From Ideonella_A sakaiensis_A (GTDB taxonomy: Bacteria > Pseudomonadota > Gammaproteobacteria > Burkholderiales > Burkholderiaceae_C), in assembly GCF_048320135.1 (NCBI RefSeq), contig NZ_CP182947.1, forward strand, positions 1,426,001 through 1,490,000: 64,000 bases of DNA, written 5' to 3'. The first letter of the stretch is position 1. Every line of letters begins with the position of its first letter. The translations under genes and the position numbers were made by a program. Positions 16,531 to 24,710 of this stretch are shown here, piece by piece. The notes under the pieces are model-generated. The model was not told the DNA's origin and ran no database searches. It was given only the letters and a program-made list of their open reading frames with translations.

Positions 16531-17745
16531 TCAGCGCGGCACGGCGGCCGGCGCCGGATCGGCCGCGGCCGGCGGCTCGGAGCGCTGGGCCGGGATCTTG
16601 CCGGCCTTGATGTCCTCGTACCAGAGTTCGTGGTGCTCCTTTGCCCAGTCCTCGTTGACATGACCGTCGCGCATCGCCCGGTAGGCGCCGCGCATGCCGA
16701 TCGTGCCGATATAGATGTGGCCGAGGAACATCGTCATCATCAGCACCGTCGAGACGGCGTGGATCATGTGCGCGATCTGCATGTCGCCGCGCTCGTAGGC
16801 CATGCCCGGGATCACCTTGTCGAGGTAGAGGCCGGAGCCGGCGACGATCGCGCCGAGAAACAGCACACCGCCCCAGAAGACGATCTTTTCACCGGCATTG
16901 AAGCGGTGCGAAGGCACCTCCTTGCCGGACAACATGCCACCGGCCGTCTTCAACCAGCGCAGGTCGTAGCTTTTTGGCCAGTTGTCCTTCAGGAAGGTGA
17001 AGAAGACGACGATCAGCGAGACGACAAACAGCGGGCCGACGAAGTTGTGCACGGTTTTCAGCGCATAGGTCAGCCAGCCGAACAAGGTGCCGCCGATGAT
17101 CGGCAGCAAGAAGAACTTGCCGAAGGCCATCACCAGCCCGGAGATCGCCAACACGACGAAGGCGATTGCATTCGACCAGTGGGCGGCGCGCTCGAAAGGC
17201 GTGAAGCGCTCGATGCTGCGCCGGCCGGAGACGGCGTCGGCATGCCCGAGCGGGCCCTTCGTGAAATAGAAGATCGCGATCGCCAGCAACACGATCACGA
17301 ACAACGATCCGCCGTAGGGAATGATCCAGTGGTTGCGGACCTGGCGCCAGGCCTCGCCGGCGGTCGTGAACGCCGATCCGGGATATTGGACGAAGCGCTG
17401 GATCAGCACCCCCTTCTCGTCGCCAGGCAGATTGACGGTGCCCTCCTGCACGCCCGATTCACGGACCTGCCGCCAGAACGGCGCATTGTTGTAGGGCTGC
17501 GAGCGCGCCCGTTCGGCACTGCTTTCATCGGGTTTCGGATCGGCCGGCGCGATGAACGGCGTCGCCGGCGCTGCACTCGGCACTGCCAGTGGCGTCATCG
17601 GCGCAACGTCGAGCGCCGGGGCGCTGGCCATTTCGGCGGGCACCGCGGCCTGCTGGGCAACCGCCGGCAGCCCCAACGAGGCGAGCCCGCCCGCGAGCAA
17701 GGCCGCGGCCATCCACTTGTGCATCAGCTGCATCGGAAATCGCAT
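16531..17745 (-). CDS. Formate dehydrogenase gamma subunit (cytochrome b)
   Basis: Membrane anchor that passes electrons from the Fe-S subunit via b hemes to quinone. The 404-residue product has a signal peptide, a ~90-residue Ala/Pro-rich periplasmic segment with an unusual extension (about residues 30-80), then transmembrane helices. Candidate heme-ligating His lie in FERAAHWSNAIAFVVLAISG, TVHNFVGPLF and MIHAVSTVLMMTMFLGHIYI. The C-terminus carries YRAMRDGHVNEDWAKEHHEL then a Pro/Ala tail. It lies downstream of the small lipoprotein gene (24 nt). Confidence 0.95.
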   Translation of the reverse strand: MRFPMQLMHKWMAAALLAGGLASLGLPAVAQQAAVPAEMASAPALDVAPMTPLAVPSAAPATPFIAPADPKPDESSAERARSQPYNNAPFWRQVRESGVQEGTVNLPGDEKGVLIQRFVQYPGSAFTTAGEAWRQVRNHWIIPYGGSLFVIVLLAIAIFYFTKGPLGHADAVSGRRSIERFTPFERAAHWSNAIAFVVLAISGLVMAFGKFFLLPIIGGTLFGWLTYALKTVHNFVGPLFVVSLIVVFFTFLKDNWPKSYDLRWLKTAGGMLSGKEVPSHRFNAGEKIVFWGGVLFLGAIVAGSGLYLDKVIPGMAYERGDMQIAHMIHAVSTVLMMTMFLGHIYIGTIGMRGAYRAMRDGHVNEDWAKEHHELWYEDIKAGKIPAQRSEPPAAADPAPAAVPR

Positions 17746-17769
17746 TGCCGCTCCCGGTATCGCAACACG

Positions 17770-18018
17770 TCAGCGCGTGGCCGACGTGCGGTTGTACTCG
17801 TTCTGCCCGTGTTGCGTGCGGTCCTGGATCTGCTGCTGCCAGCTGGACTCGTCACCGATTTTCCAGCCCGGCGCGACATAAGCCGACGGCCCGCTGTGAT
17901 GCTGCCAGACCTTGGTCGCGTTTTTTCGCGCCCCCGCTTCCAGCTTCTGATCGGGCTCGCCGCAGGCCGCCAGCAGAGCGCCGGCCGCCACCACCGCACA
18001 CACGGTCAATGTCTTCAT
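17770..18018 (-). CDS. Small lipoprotein in the formate dehydrogenase operon
   Basis: An 82-residue lipoprotein. The ATG (18016-18018) overlaps the stop of the beta-subunit gene (ATGA overlap), which supports real translation. The signal ends in lipobox LAAC (Cys around residue 19). The mature part contains KNATKVWQHHSGPSAYVAPG and a Gln-rich tail. I do not recognise a family name; the position between beta and gamma subunits suggests an assembly or anchoring role. It is easily missed because a longer frame-shadow covers it. Confidence 0.75.
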   Translation of the reverse strand: MKTLTVCAVVAAGALLAACGEPDQKLEAGARKNATKVWQHHSGPSAYVAPGWKIGDESSWQQQIQDRTQHGQNEYNRTSATR

Positions 18019-18641
18019 GACTTCTTCGGCTCCGTCGTTGCCGGCGCAGCGCCGGTCGGGCGGCCGTAGGCGGTGCCCCAGCCCCAGACCTCGCTGCCCT
18101 TGCCGCGCACCAGCACACGGTTGCGGAAGATGTCGGCGACCACATCGCCGTCGCCGCCGAGCAGCGCCTTCGTCGAGCACATCTCGGCACAGGCCGGCAA
18201 CTTGCCCTCGGCAAGCCGGTTGCGGCCGTATTTCTCGAACTCGGCATGGGAACCGTTTTCTTCCGGGCCGCCAGCGCAGAAGGTGCACTTGTCCATCTTG
18301 CCGCGCAGGCCGAAGGTGCCGTTGGTCGGAAACTGCGGCGCGCCGAACGGGCAGGCATAACTGCAGTAGCCGCAGCCGATGCAGATGTCCTTGTCGTGCA
18401 GCACGACGCCCTGATCGGTACGGTAGAAGCAGTCGACCGGGCAGACCGCCATGCAGGGCGCGTCGCTGCAGTGCATGCAGGCGACCGAGATGCTTTTCTC
18501 GCCCGGAATGCCGTCGTTCATCGTGACGACCCGACGCCGATTGACACCCCACGGGACATCGTGTTCGGCCTTGCAGGCGACGACACAACTGTTGCACTCG
18601 ATGCAACGGTCGGCGTCGCAGATGAATTTCATTCTTGCCAT
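18015..18641 (-). CDS. fdh3B: Formate dehydrogenase beta subunit, four [4Fe-4S] (FDH3 type)
   Basis: Electron-transfer subunit between the molybdenum catalytic subunit and cytochrome b. In 208 residues it has four ferredoxin-type Cys groups: CIECNSCVVAC (from residue 13), CMHCSDAPCMAVCP, CIGCGYCSYACPFGAP, and CTFCAGG with the later CAEMC. It is shorter than E. coli FdnH and has no C-terminal transmembrane helix, matching FDH3-type beta subunits. It lies 35 nt after alpha, and its stop overlaps the lipoprotein start. Confidence 0.95.
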   Translation of the reverse strand: MARMKFICDADRCIECNSCVVACKAEHDVPWGVNRRRVVTMNDGIPGEKSISVACMHCSDAPCMAVCPVDCFYRTDQGVVLHDKDICIGCGYCSYACPFGAPQFPTNGTFGLRGKMDKCTFCAGGPEENGSHAEFEKYGRNRLAEGKLPACAEMCSTKALLGGDGDVVADIFRNRVLVRGKGSEVWGWGTAYGRPTGAAPATTEPKKS

Positions 18642-18676
18642 GGATACGCTCCTGGAGTCTGCTGTAACGGGCTGCC

Positions 18677-21646
18677 TCAGACGGCCTTCTCGATCTGGCA
18701 GACGGTGGTCTTGCTTTCCTGCATCATCGTGACGCTGTCGTAGCCATAGGTGGTCGCGGTATTGACCGCCTCACCACGGACCACCGGGTAGGCGCCTTCC
18801 GGGTAGTAGGGCTTCAGATCGACACCCTGCCATTTGCCGGAGAAGTGGAACGGCAGGAATACCGTCTCGCGGTTGACCCGTTCGGTGACCAGCGCCTCGA
18901 CGAGGATGCGCGCGCCGGTCGGCGTCGTCACCCAGACCTTGTCACGCGGGCGGATGCCCCGATCGTTGGCGGTCGCCGGGTTCAGCTCGACGAACATCTC
19001 CTGCTGCAGTTCGGCCAGCCACGGATTCGAACGCGTTTCCTCGCCGCCGCCTTCGTACTCGACCAGTCGGCCCGAGGTCATGATCAGCGGGAACTTGGCC
19101 GCGATGTCGGCATTTTTTTCCTGCACGCTCTTGTACAGCGTCGGCAAACGCCAGAACGCCTTCTTGTCGTCGTGGGTCGGGTATTTGGCGACCAGGTCCG
19201 GACGGTTCGAATACAGCGGTTCACGGTGCTGCGGAATCGGATCCGGGAAATTCCAGACCACCGCCCTCGCCTTCGCATTGCCGAACGGATGGCAGCCGTG
19301 GTTCTGCATCACGATGCGCTGGATGCCGCCGGACAGGTCGGTTTTCCAGTTCTTGCCTTCGGCGGCTGCCTTCTCGACATCGGTCAGCTCATTCCACCAG
19401 CCGAGCTTCTTCAGCAGCACATGGTCGAACTCGGGATAACCGGTCGTGATGTCGGCGCCTTTCGAGTGCGAACCGTCGCCGGCCAGCAGCGATTCACCGT
19501 CGCGCTCGACACCAAAATTGGCGCGGAAGTTGCCGCCGCCGTCCATCACGTGCTTGGTGGTGTCGTACAGATTCGGCGAGCCCGGGTGTTTCAGCTCGGG
19601 GGTGCCGAAACACGGCCACGGCAGGCCGAAATATTCACCGTCGAGCTTGTGGCCGGTCTCCTTGTCGATGCCGCCCTTGGCCTTCAGCGTCTTCACGTCG
19701 AAGACATGCATGTTGCGCATGTGCGCCTTCAACCGCTCCGGGCTCTGGCCGGTGTAGCCGATCGTCCACACGCCGCGATTGATCTCGCGCAACGTGTCCT
19801 CGATGTCCGGTTCGGGCATGCCGCCCTTGCCCGGCACCAGCTTGATCTTCGCGCCGACCAGTTCCTTGTCGAAACCGAGCTTCTGCGCCAGCTGGTACAT
19901 GATCATGTGATCGGTGCGGCTCTCCCACAGCGGCTCGATGACCTGCTCGCGCCACTGGATCGAACGGTTCGACGCGGTGCACGAGCCGCGGGTCTCGAAC
20001 TGCGTCGAGGCCGGCAGCAGATAGACGGCCCGGTTCGGATTCTGGTCCTCGGGTTTGCCGGGCATTGCCGCCATCGCGGCGGTTGCCGACGGGAAGGGAT
20101 CGACGACGACCAGCAGATCGAGCTTGTCCATCGCCTTCTTCATCTCGAGACCGCGGGTCTGCGAGTTCGGCGCATGGCCCCAGAAGAACAGGCCACGCAG
20201 ATTGCTTTCCTGGTCGATCAGCTCGTTGTTCTCGAGCACGCCGTCGATCCAGCGCGACACCGTCATGCCGCTCTTGGTCATCATGCCCGGTGCATAACGC
20301 GACTTGATCCAGTCGAAATCGACGCCCCAGACCGCCGCGAAGTGTTTCCACGAACCTTCGGCAAGACCGTAGTAGCCGGGCAGCGAATCGGGGTTCGGGC
20401 CGACGTCGGTCGCGCCCTGCACGTTGTCGTGGCCGCGGAAGATGTTCGCCCCGCCGCCGGACACGCCGATGTTGCCGAGCGCCAGCTGCAGCAGGCACGA
20501 CGCACGGACGATGGCATTGCCGATCGTGTGCTGGGTCTGGCCCATGCACCAGACGATCGTGCCGGGCCGGTTGTCGGCCATCATCTTCGCGATCTTGAAG
20601 GTGGTCGCCTCGTCGACGCCGCAGGCCTCCTCGACCTTGTCCGGCGTCCACTTCGCGAGGATGTCCTCGCGGACCTTTTCCATTCCGTAAACGCGGTCGG
20701 CGATGTACTGCTTGTCTTCCCAGCCGTTCTTGAAGATGTGGTACATCACGCCGAACAGGAACGGAATGTCCGAACCCGAGCGGATTCGCACATATTCGTC
20801 GGCCTTCGCGGCGGTGCGCGTGAAGCGCGGATCGACGACGATCATCTTGCAGCCGGTTTCCTTGGCGTGCAGCATGTGCAGCATCGATACCGGGTGCGCT
20901 TCAGCGGCATTCGAGCCGATGTAGATCGCGACCTTCGAATTCTGCATGTCGTTGTAGGAGTTGGTCATCGCGCCATACCCCCAGGTATTGGCGACGCCTG
21001 CAACGGTGGTCGAGTGGCAGATCCGCGCCTGGTGGTCGCAGTTGTTGCTGCCCCACAGGCTGACCCACTTGCGCATCAGATAGGCCTGCTCGTTGTTGTG
21101 CTTCGACGAGCCGACGATGAAGATCGAATCGGGCCCGCTCTGCTGGCGCAGCTCGAGCATCTTCGCGCTGATCTCGTTCAGCGCGACATCCCACGAGATG
21201 CGCTGGTATTTGCCGCCGACCAGCTTCATCGGATATTTGAGACGGTATTCACCGTGGCCATGCTCGCGCACCGAGGCCCCCTTCGCGCAGTGCGCGCCAA
21301 GGTTGATCGGCGAATCGAATACCGGCTCCTGGCGCACCCAGACGCCGTTCTGCACCACCGCATCGATTGCGCAGCCGACCGAGCAGTGGCCGCAGACTGT
21401 GCGCTTGACCTCGATGCGGTTTTCGCCCTCGGCGGCCGGCTTGACCGGCTCGAAGGCCTTCGCCTTGCGCACCAGCGTCAGCTGCGACGCAGCGACACCG
21501 ACGCCGACACCGAGCCCGGAGCGGCGCAGGAAGGCGCGGCGGTCCATCGTCGGGATGGCACGCGAAATGCCGCGCTGCAGGCTGTTGATCAGCCCTGACG
21601 ATGGCGACGCGGTGGTGACGGAAGAAGTTTTACGTGTGAGCAACAT
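18677..21646 (-). CDS. Formate dehydrogenase alpha (catalytic) subunit, Cys type, Tat-exported
   Basis: Oxidises formate to CO2 with bis-MGD molybdenum (or tungsten) cofactor. The 989-residue product has a twin-arginine signal (DRRAFLRRSGLG, residues 35-46), suggesting a periplasmic active site. The [4Fe-4S] ligands are C85, C88, C92 and C120. The metal ligand site reads ARICHSTTVAG with Cys210 where E. coli FdnG has selenocysteine, so no UGA recoding is needed. The molybdopterin dinucleotide-binding domain is at the C-terminus (residues ~850-960). The start at 21646 has AAGGA 6 nt upstream. It is the second gene of the operon. Confidence 0.96.
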   Translation of the reverse strand: MLLTRKTSSVTTASPSSGLINSLQRGISRAIPTMDRRAFLRRSGLGVGVGVAASQLTLVRKAKAFEPVKPAAEGENRIEVKRTVCGHCSVGCAIDAVVQNGVWVRQEPVFDSPINLGAHCAKGASVREHGHGEYRLKYPMKLVGGKYQRISWDVALNEISAKMLELRQQSGPDSIFIVGSSKHNNEQAYLMRKWVSLWGSNNCDHQARICHSTTVAGVANTWGYGAMTNSYNDMQNSKVAIYIGSNAAEAHPVSMLHMLHAKETGCKMIVVDPRFTRTAAKADEYVRIRSGSDIPFLFGVMYHIFKNGWEDKQYIADRVYGMEKVREDILAKWTPDKVEEACGVDEATTFKIAKMMADNRPGTIVWCMGQTQHTIGNAIVRASCLLQLALGNIGVSGGGANIFRGHDNVQGATDVGPNPDSLPGYYGLAEGSWKHFAAVWGVDFDWIKSRYAPGMMTKSGMTVSRWIDGVLENNELIDQESNLRGLFFWGHAPNSQTRGLEMKKAMDKLDLLVVVDPFPSATAAMAAMPGKPEDQNPNRAVYLLPASTQFETRGSCTASNRSIQWREQVIEPLWESRTDHMIMYQLAQKLGFDKELVGAKIKLVPGKGGMPEPDIEDTLREINRGVWTIGYTGQSPERLKAHMRNMHVFDVKTLKAKGGIDKETGHKLDGEYFGLPWPCFGTPELKHPGSPNLYDTTKHVMDGGGNFRANFGVERDGESLLAGDGSHSKGADITTGYPEFDHVLLKKLGWWNELTDVEKAAAEGKNWKTDLSGGIQRIVMQNHGCHPFGNAKARAVVWNFPDPIPQHREPLYSNRPDLVAKYPTHDDKKAFWRLPTLYKSVQEKNADIAAKFPLIMTSGRLVEYEGGGEETRSNPWLAELQQEMFVELNPATANDRGIRPRDKVWVTTPTGARILVEALVTERVNRETVFLPFHFSGKWQGVDLKPYYPEGAYPVVRGEAVNTATTYGYDSVTMMQESKTTVCQIEKAV

Positions 21647-21673
21647 CGCTGTTCCTTGCGCGAAGGAGTCGGA

Positions 21674-21883
21674 TCAGACGCGGGCAGTGCGGTAGTACTG
21701 CTTGACGTGTTCGGTCAGCTGATAGCCGCCGGCCTGGCGGTCGTCGCTGGCGACCTTTGGCGCGGCCGGTTCGTCATCGGCCTTGACCATCGGCACGGCG
21801 ACGGCCACTGCGGCCAGCGCGCCGACGGCACCGGCTCCGGCAAAGACCTTGCGGCGGGACAACTTGGCATCGGATTCGGTCAT
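21674..21883 (-). CDS. Formate dehydrogenase region Tat-signal small protein (TIGR02811-like)
   Basis: A 69-residue protein with an N-terminal twin-arginine-type motif (SRRKVFAGAGAVGALAAVAV) followed by a short mature part ending GGYQLTEHVKQYYRTARV. This matches my memory of the family named formate dehydrogenase region TAT target. ATG 21881-21883 is chosen; upstream in-frame ATGs would disrupt the Tat signal. It is the first gene of the fdh operon, 27 nt before the alpha subunit. Its role is unknown; it may aid export or assembly of the Tat-exported enzyme. Confidence 0.8.
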   Translation of the reverse strand: MTESDAKLSRRKVFAGAGAVGALAAVAVAVPMVKADDEPAAPKVASDDRQAGGYQLTEHVKQYYRTARV

Positions 21884-22028
21884 CGCGGTCTCCCAGTTCA
21901 GCAACTTCAACAGCAGAGCGAGCTTGTGCAAGCCCTTACATATGTTAGCCCGCACCCACGGGGCACAGAGGCCGCGGAAGCCCGCGATTACCCTCGAAAA
22001 GCGCCCGCAAAGACAGCTCGGAAGCCGA

Positions 22029-22133
22029 TTGCGACAACTTGTCGCAAGACCCGGGATGGCTCGGGGCCTGCTCTGACCGCAGAAACCCGACAGGCTGACG
22101 CAACGCAGAGAGCGGTTCGCGACAAACTGTCGG
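22029..22133 (-). promoter_or_regulatory. Three 15-bp palindromic operator sites upstream of the fdh operon
   Basis: In the 311-nt gap 21884-22194, three sites share the pattern SCGACA-N3-TGWCGS: GCGACAACTTGTCGC (22031-22045, inside the perfect 19-mer TTGCGACAACTTGTCGCAA at 22029-22047), CCGACAGGCTGACGC (22087-22101) and GCGACAAACTGTCGG (22119-22133). They lie 146-250 nt upstream of the first fdh gene, a distance typical of enhancer-like activator sites. The pattern GCGNC-N5-GNCGC resembles RegA/PrrA-type sites bound by Fis-type helix-turn-helix regulators. The regulator is not proven. No convincing -10/-35 or sigma-54 site was seen in the rest of this gap. Confidence 0.65.
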
Positions 22134-22194
22134 AGCGGCCGTTGGCAGCACCCTAGGGAAACCACCTATGAGAATGCGGGCGCAAAAGCGACGC

Positions 22195-22995
22195 TCAACG
22201 GTTCAGCGTGCGGCGCGCGACATAAGACAACGCATCAACCGCACCGACCAGCGCAATCATCGCGAGCAACACGGTGCAGGTCTCGCGCATGTGAAACAGG
22301 CCGAGGTGGTAATAAAGCATCTGGCCTAGGCCGCCGGCACCGACAACACCAAGCACCGCCGCCGCCCGGATGTTGTTTTCCCAGCGGTACAGCGCATACG
22401 AAATCAGCTGCGGCGTGATCTGCGGCAGGGTTGCATACAGGAAGACGCGCAGCCCGCCGACACCGCGCACCTGCAGCGCGGTGGCCGGCGCCGGATCGGC
22501 GTTCTCGATATTTTCTGCATACAGGCGGCCGAGCACACCGGTGGTGTGCAAGGCGAGCGCGAGCGTGCCGGGAAACGGCCCGAGGCCGGCAGCGATCAGC
22601 AGCAGCGAGGCCCAGACCAGTTCCGGAATCGAGCGCAGCACGTTGAGCAGGCCTCGTGCCGGCGCGCGCAGCAAGCGACTCGACGCACTGGCCGGCAGCG
22701 CCAGCACGAGACCGAAAACCACCGCCAGCAGCGTGCCGAGCAGCGACATCGCCAGCGTCTCGGCGCTGGCCTGCCAGATCTTGTCGAGGAAGGGCGCACT
22801 CAGCTGCGGCGGGAAAAAGCTGTGGCCGAAGCGCGCCATCTGCAGCATCGCATCGAGCGACAGGAATTCCGACCAGCGGGTATCGAGGGTCAGAAAACTG
22901 ACCAGCACCAGCGCGGCAATCGCCAGACCGATCAGCCTGGCCTGCCAGCGCGGCGCGGGCGCGGGCGGCATCGGGGTGACGGCAGGCGTCAGCAT
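22195..22995 (-). CDS. phnE: Phosphonate/phosphite-type ABC transporter permease (second PhnE)
   Basis: Inner-membrane permease. The 266-residue product starts at ATG 22993-22995 (MLTPAVTPMPPAP), 5 nt after the stop of the first permease; a longer frame upstream overlaps that gene and looks spurious. It has about six transmembrane helices. The EAA-type loop GLRVFLYATLPQITPQLISY precedes YRWENNIRAAAVLGVVGAGG, a hallmark of PhnE-like permeases. It is the last gene of phnD-C-E-E; the fdh operon follows in the same direction after 311 nt with its own regulatory region. Confidence 0.9.
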   Translation of the reverse strand: MLTPAVTPMPPAPAPRWQARLIGLAIAALVLVSFLTLDTRWSEFLSLDAMLQMARFGHSFFPPQLSAPFLDKIWQASAETLAMSLLGTLLAVVFGLVLALPASASSRLLRAPARGLLNVLRSIPELVWASLLLIAAGLGPFPGTLALALHTTGVLGRLYAENIENADPAPATALQVRGVGGLRVFLYATLPQITPQLISYALYRWENNIRAAAVLGVVGAGGLGQMLYYHLGLFHMRETCTVLLAMIALVGAVDALSYVARRTLNR

Positions 22996-23000
22996 CCTTG

Positions 23001-23873
23001 TCAGCCCAGTGCGCGCCGCAGCGCCAGGCTGATGCGGTCGGAGACCGTCACCAGCAAGACGAAGACGATCAGGATCGCGCTGACCTCGCTGCCGGCAAAC
23101 ATCTTCGCCGAGCCATCGAGCAACTGGCCGAGCCCGCCGGCGCCGACCAGGCCGAGCACGACCGACGAGCGGATCGCGCATTCCCAGCGGTAGACGGTAT
23201 AGCTGACCAGTTCATTCGCGCACTGCGGCATCGCGCCATACAGCAGCGCCTGCAGCCGGCCACTGCCGTTGCGCAGCAGCGCCTGCGTTGGCGCCGCATC
23301 GGTGCTTTCGAGGATTTCGGCATACACCTTGCCGAGCATGCCGCCATAGGCGATGCCGATCGCCAGCACGCCGGCAGTCGGTCCGAGGCCGACGACACGC
23401 ACAAAAACCAGTGCCCAGACCAGTTCCGGAATCGAGCGCAGGATGACCATCGCCCAGCGCAACAGCTGGCGCACCAGCAGCGGCCAGCCGGCCATCCGTC
23501 CGGTCAACGCACTGATCGACAACCGGGCAGTCGCACCGAGCGCAAGCGGCACGGCAAACAGCAGTGCAATCGTCATCCCCGCGGTGGCAATGGCAATCGT
23601 CCGCCAGGTTTCCTTTGCCAGCAGCAGCAGGAACCCCGGGTCGGCACGCGGCGGAACAAATTCGGACAGGAATTTCCAGGTCGACGCGAGGCTGCGCGGC
23701 TCGATCAGATTGGCGGGCTTGAATTCGGTCCAGACCAGCAGTGGCCAGATCAGCACCGCAACCAGCAGCAGCGTCGCCCAGCGGCGCAGCCAGGTCGGGT
23801 CGCGGCCGATCTGCTGCTGCAGCTGGTCATTGCCGGCCTGACCCGCAAGCGGACGTGCCTCTGCCATCGTCAC
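23001..23873 (-). CDS. phnE: Phosphonate/phosphite-type ABC transporter permease (first PhnE)
   Basis: Inner-membrane permease of 290 residues, paralogous to the downstream permease. It has an N-terminal transmembrane helix (ATLLLVAVLIWPLLVW), then the permease core with LRSIPELVWALVFVRVVGLG, the coupling loop GRLQALLYGAMPQCANELVS and YRWECAIRSSVVLGLVGAGG. It starts directly after the phnC stop codon. Two different permeases suggest a heterodimeric pore, as in many phn/ptx loci. Confidence 0.92.
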   Translation of the reverse strand: MTMAEARPLAGQAGNDQLQQQIGRDPTWLRRWATLLLVAVLIWPLLVWTEFKPANLIEPRSLASTWKFLSEFVPPRADPGFLLLLAKETWRTIAIATAGMTIALLFAVPLALGATARLSISALTGRMAGWPLLVRQLLRWAMVILRSIPELVWALVFVRVVGLGPTAGVLAIGIAYGGMLGKVYAEILESTDAAPTQALLRNGSGRLQALLYGAMPQCANELVSYTVYRWECAIRSSVVLGLVGAGGLGQLLDGSAKMFAGSEVSAILIVFVLLVTVSDRISLALRRALG

Positions 23874-24710
23874 TCAGCGGCAGACCACCGGCGACACCAG
23901 CGGCTTGATCGCAAGATCGGCAAACGGCTGCTCGGCCGGGCCGGTCAGCGCTTCCTGCCCATAAAGATCGCGCACCATCGCATCGTCGAGTTGCTCGACC
24001 GGGCCGTCGAATGCGACCTCGCCATCGCGCAACGCGACGATGCGCGCAAAGCACTGGCGGGCGACATCGACCTGGTGCAGGCTGCAGACCAGCGTGCTGC
24101 CGGCCTCGCGCGCCGCGGTGACGATTCTTCGGATCGCCTGCTCGGCACGCGCCGGATCGAGCGCCGACAGCGGCTCGTCGACCAGCCACAGTTCGGCTTC
24201 TGCCAGCAGCAGCCGGGCAAGCCCGACGCGCTGCCGTTCGCCGCCGGACAGGCGGTCGACGCGTTCCCACAGCTTGTCGCCGACATCGAGCGACGCCAGC
24301 GCCGCGTGGGCGCGCTGCGGATCGAGCGGGCTCCACAGGTTGCGCATGCTCTGCAGCAGCGACATCTCAGGCAGTGCGCCAGCGAGCACCGCGGTGACGA
24401 CACGCTGGCGCGGCGGCAGTGGCGGCACCTGCGGCGCCAGGCACAGCCGCGAGCGCAGACGCTGGCGGCTGCGCGCACCGATCGACCACGGGTCCTCGCC
24501 GAACAGCGACACCGTGCCTTCGAGCGGGCGCACCGCGCAGGCCAGCACGTTCAGCAGCGTCGACTTGCCGGCGCCCGATGCACCGATCACCGCGACCTGT
24601 TCACCGCTTTGCAGATGCAGGTCGACACCGCGCAGCACCGGCGTCGGCGACAGCGGCGCAGCCGCGGCGAATACGCCGGACACGCCAACCGCCGACCCGG
24701 CAGCATTCAC
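23874..24710 (-). CDS. phnC: Phosphonate-type ABC transporter ATP-binding protein
   Basis: ATPase energising the PhnD/PhnE transporter. The 278-residue product has Walker A GASGAGKST (near residue 50), the ABC signature LSGGERQRVGLARLLLAEAE, Walker B LWLVDEPLSALDP and an H-loop SLHQVDVA. I choose the GTG at 24708-24710, which overlaps the phnD stop codon (GTGA), since no suitable in-frame ATG exists nearby. A C-terminal extension (QPFADLAIKPLVSPVVCR) is not typical. Confidence 0.92.
   Translation of the reverse strand: MNAAGSAVGVSGVFAAAAPLSPTPVLRGVDLHLQSGEQVAVIGASGAGKSTLLNVLACAVRPLEGTVSLFGEDPWSIGARSRQRLRSRLCLAPQVPPLPPRQRVVTAVLAGALPEMSLLQSMRNLWSPLDPQRAHAALASLDVGDKLWERVDRLSGGERQRVGLARLLLAEAELWLVDEPLSALDPARAEQAIRRIVTAAREAGSTLVCSLHQVDVARQCFARIVALRDGEVAFDGPVEQLDDAMVRDLYGQEALTGPAEQPFADLAIKPLVSPVVCR

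Noticed and set aside
18845..21598. A 917-codon open frame on the plus strand opposite the formate dehydrogenase alpha subunit.
   Set aside because: Antisense shadow of a high-GC gene; the minus-strand protein has all cofactor motifs.
21302..21646. Possible selenocysteine formate dehydrogenase needing in-frame UGA.
   Set aside because: The metal-ligand codon encodes Cys (ARICHSTT) and the frame is uninterrupted.
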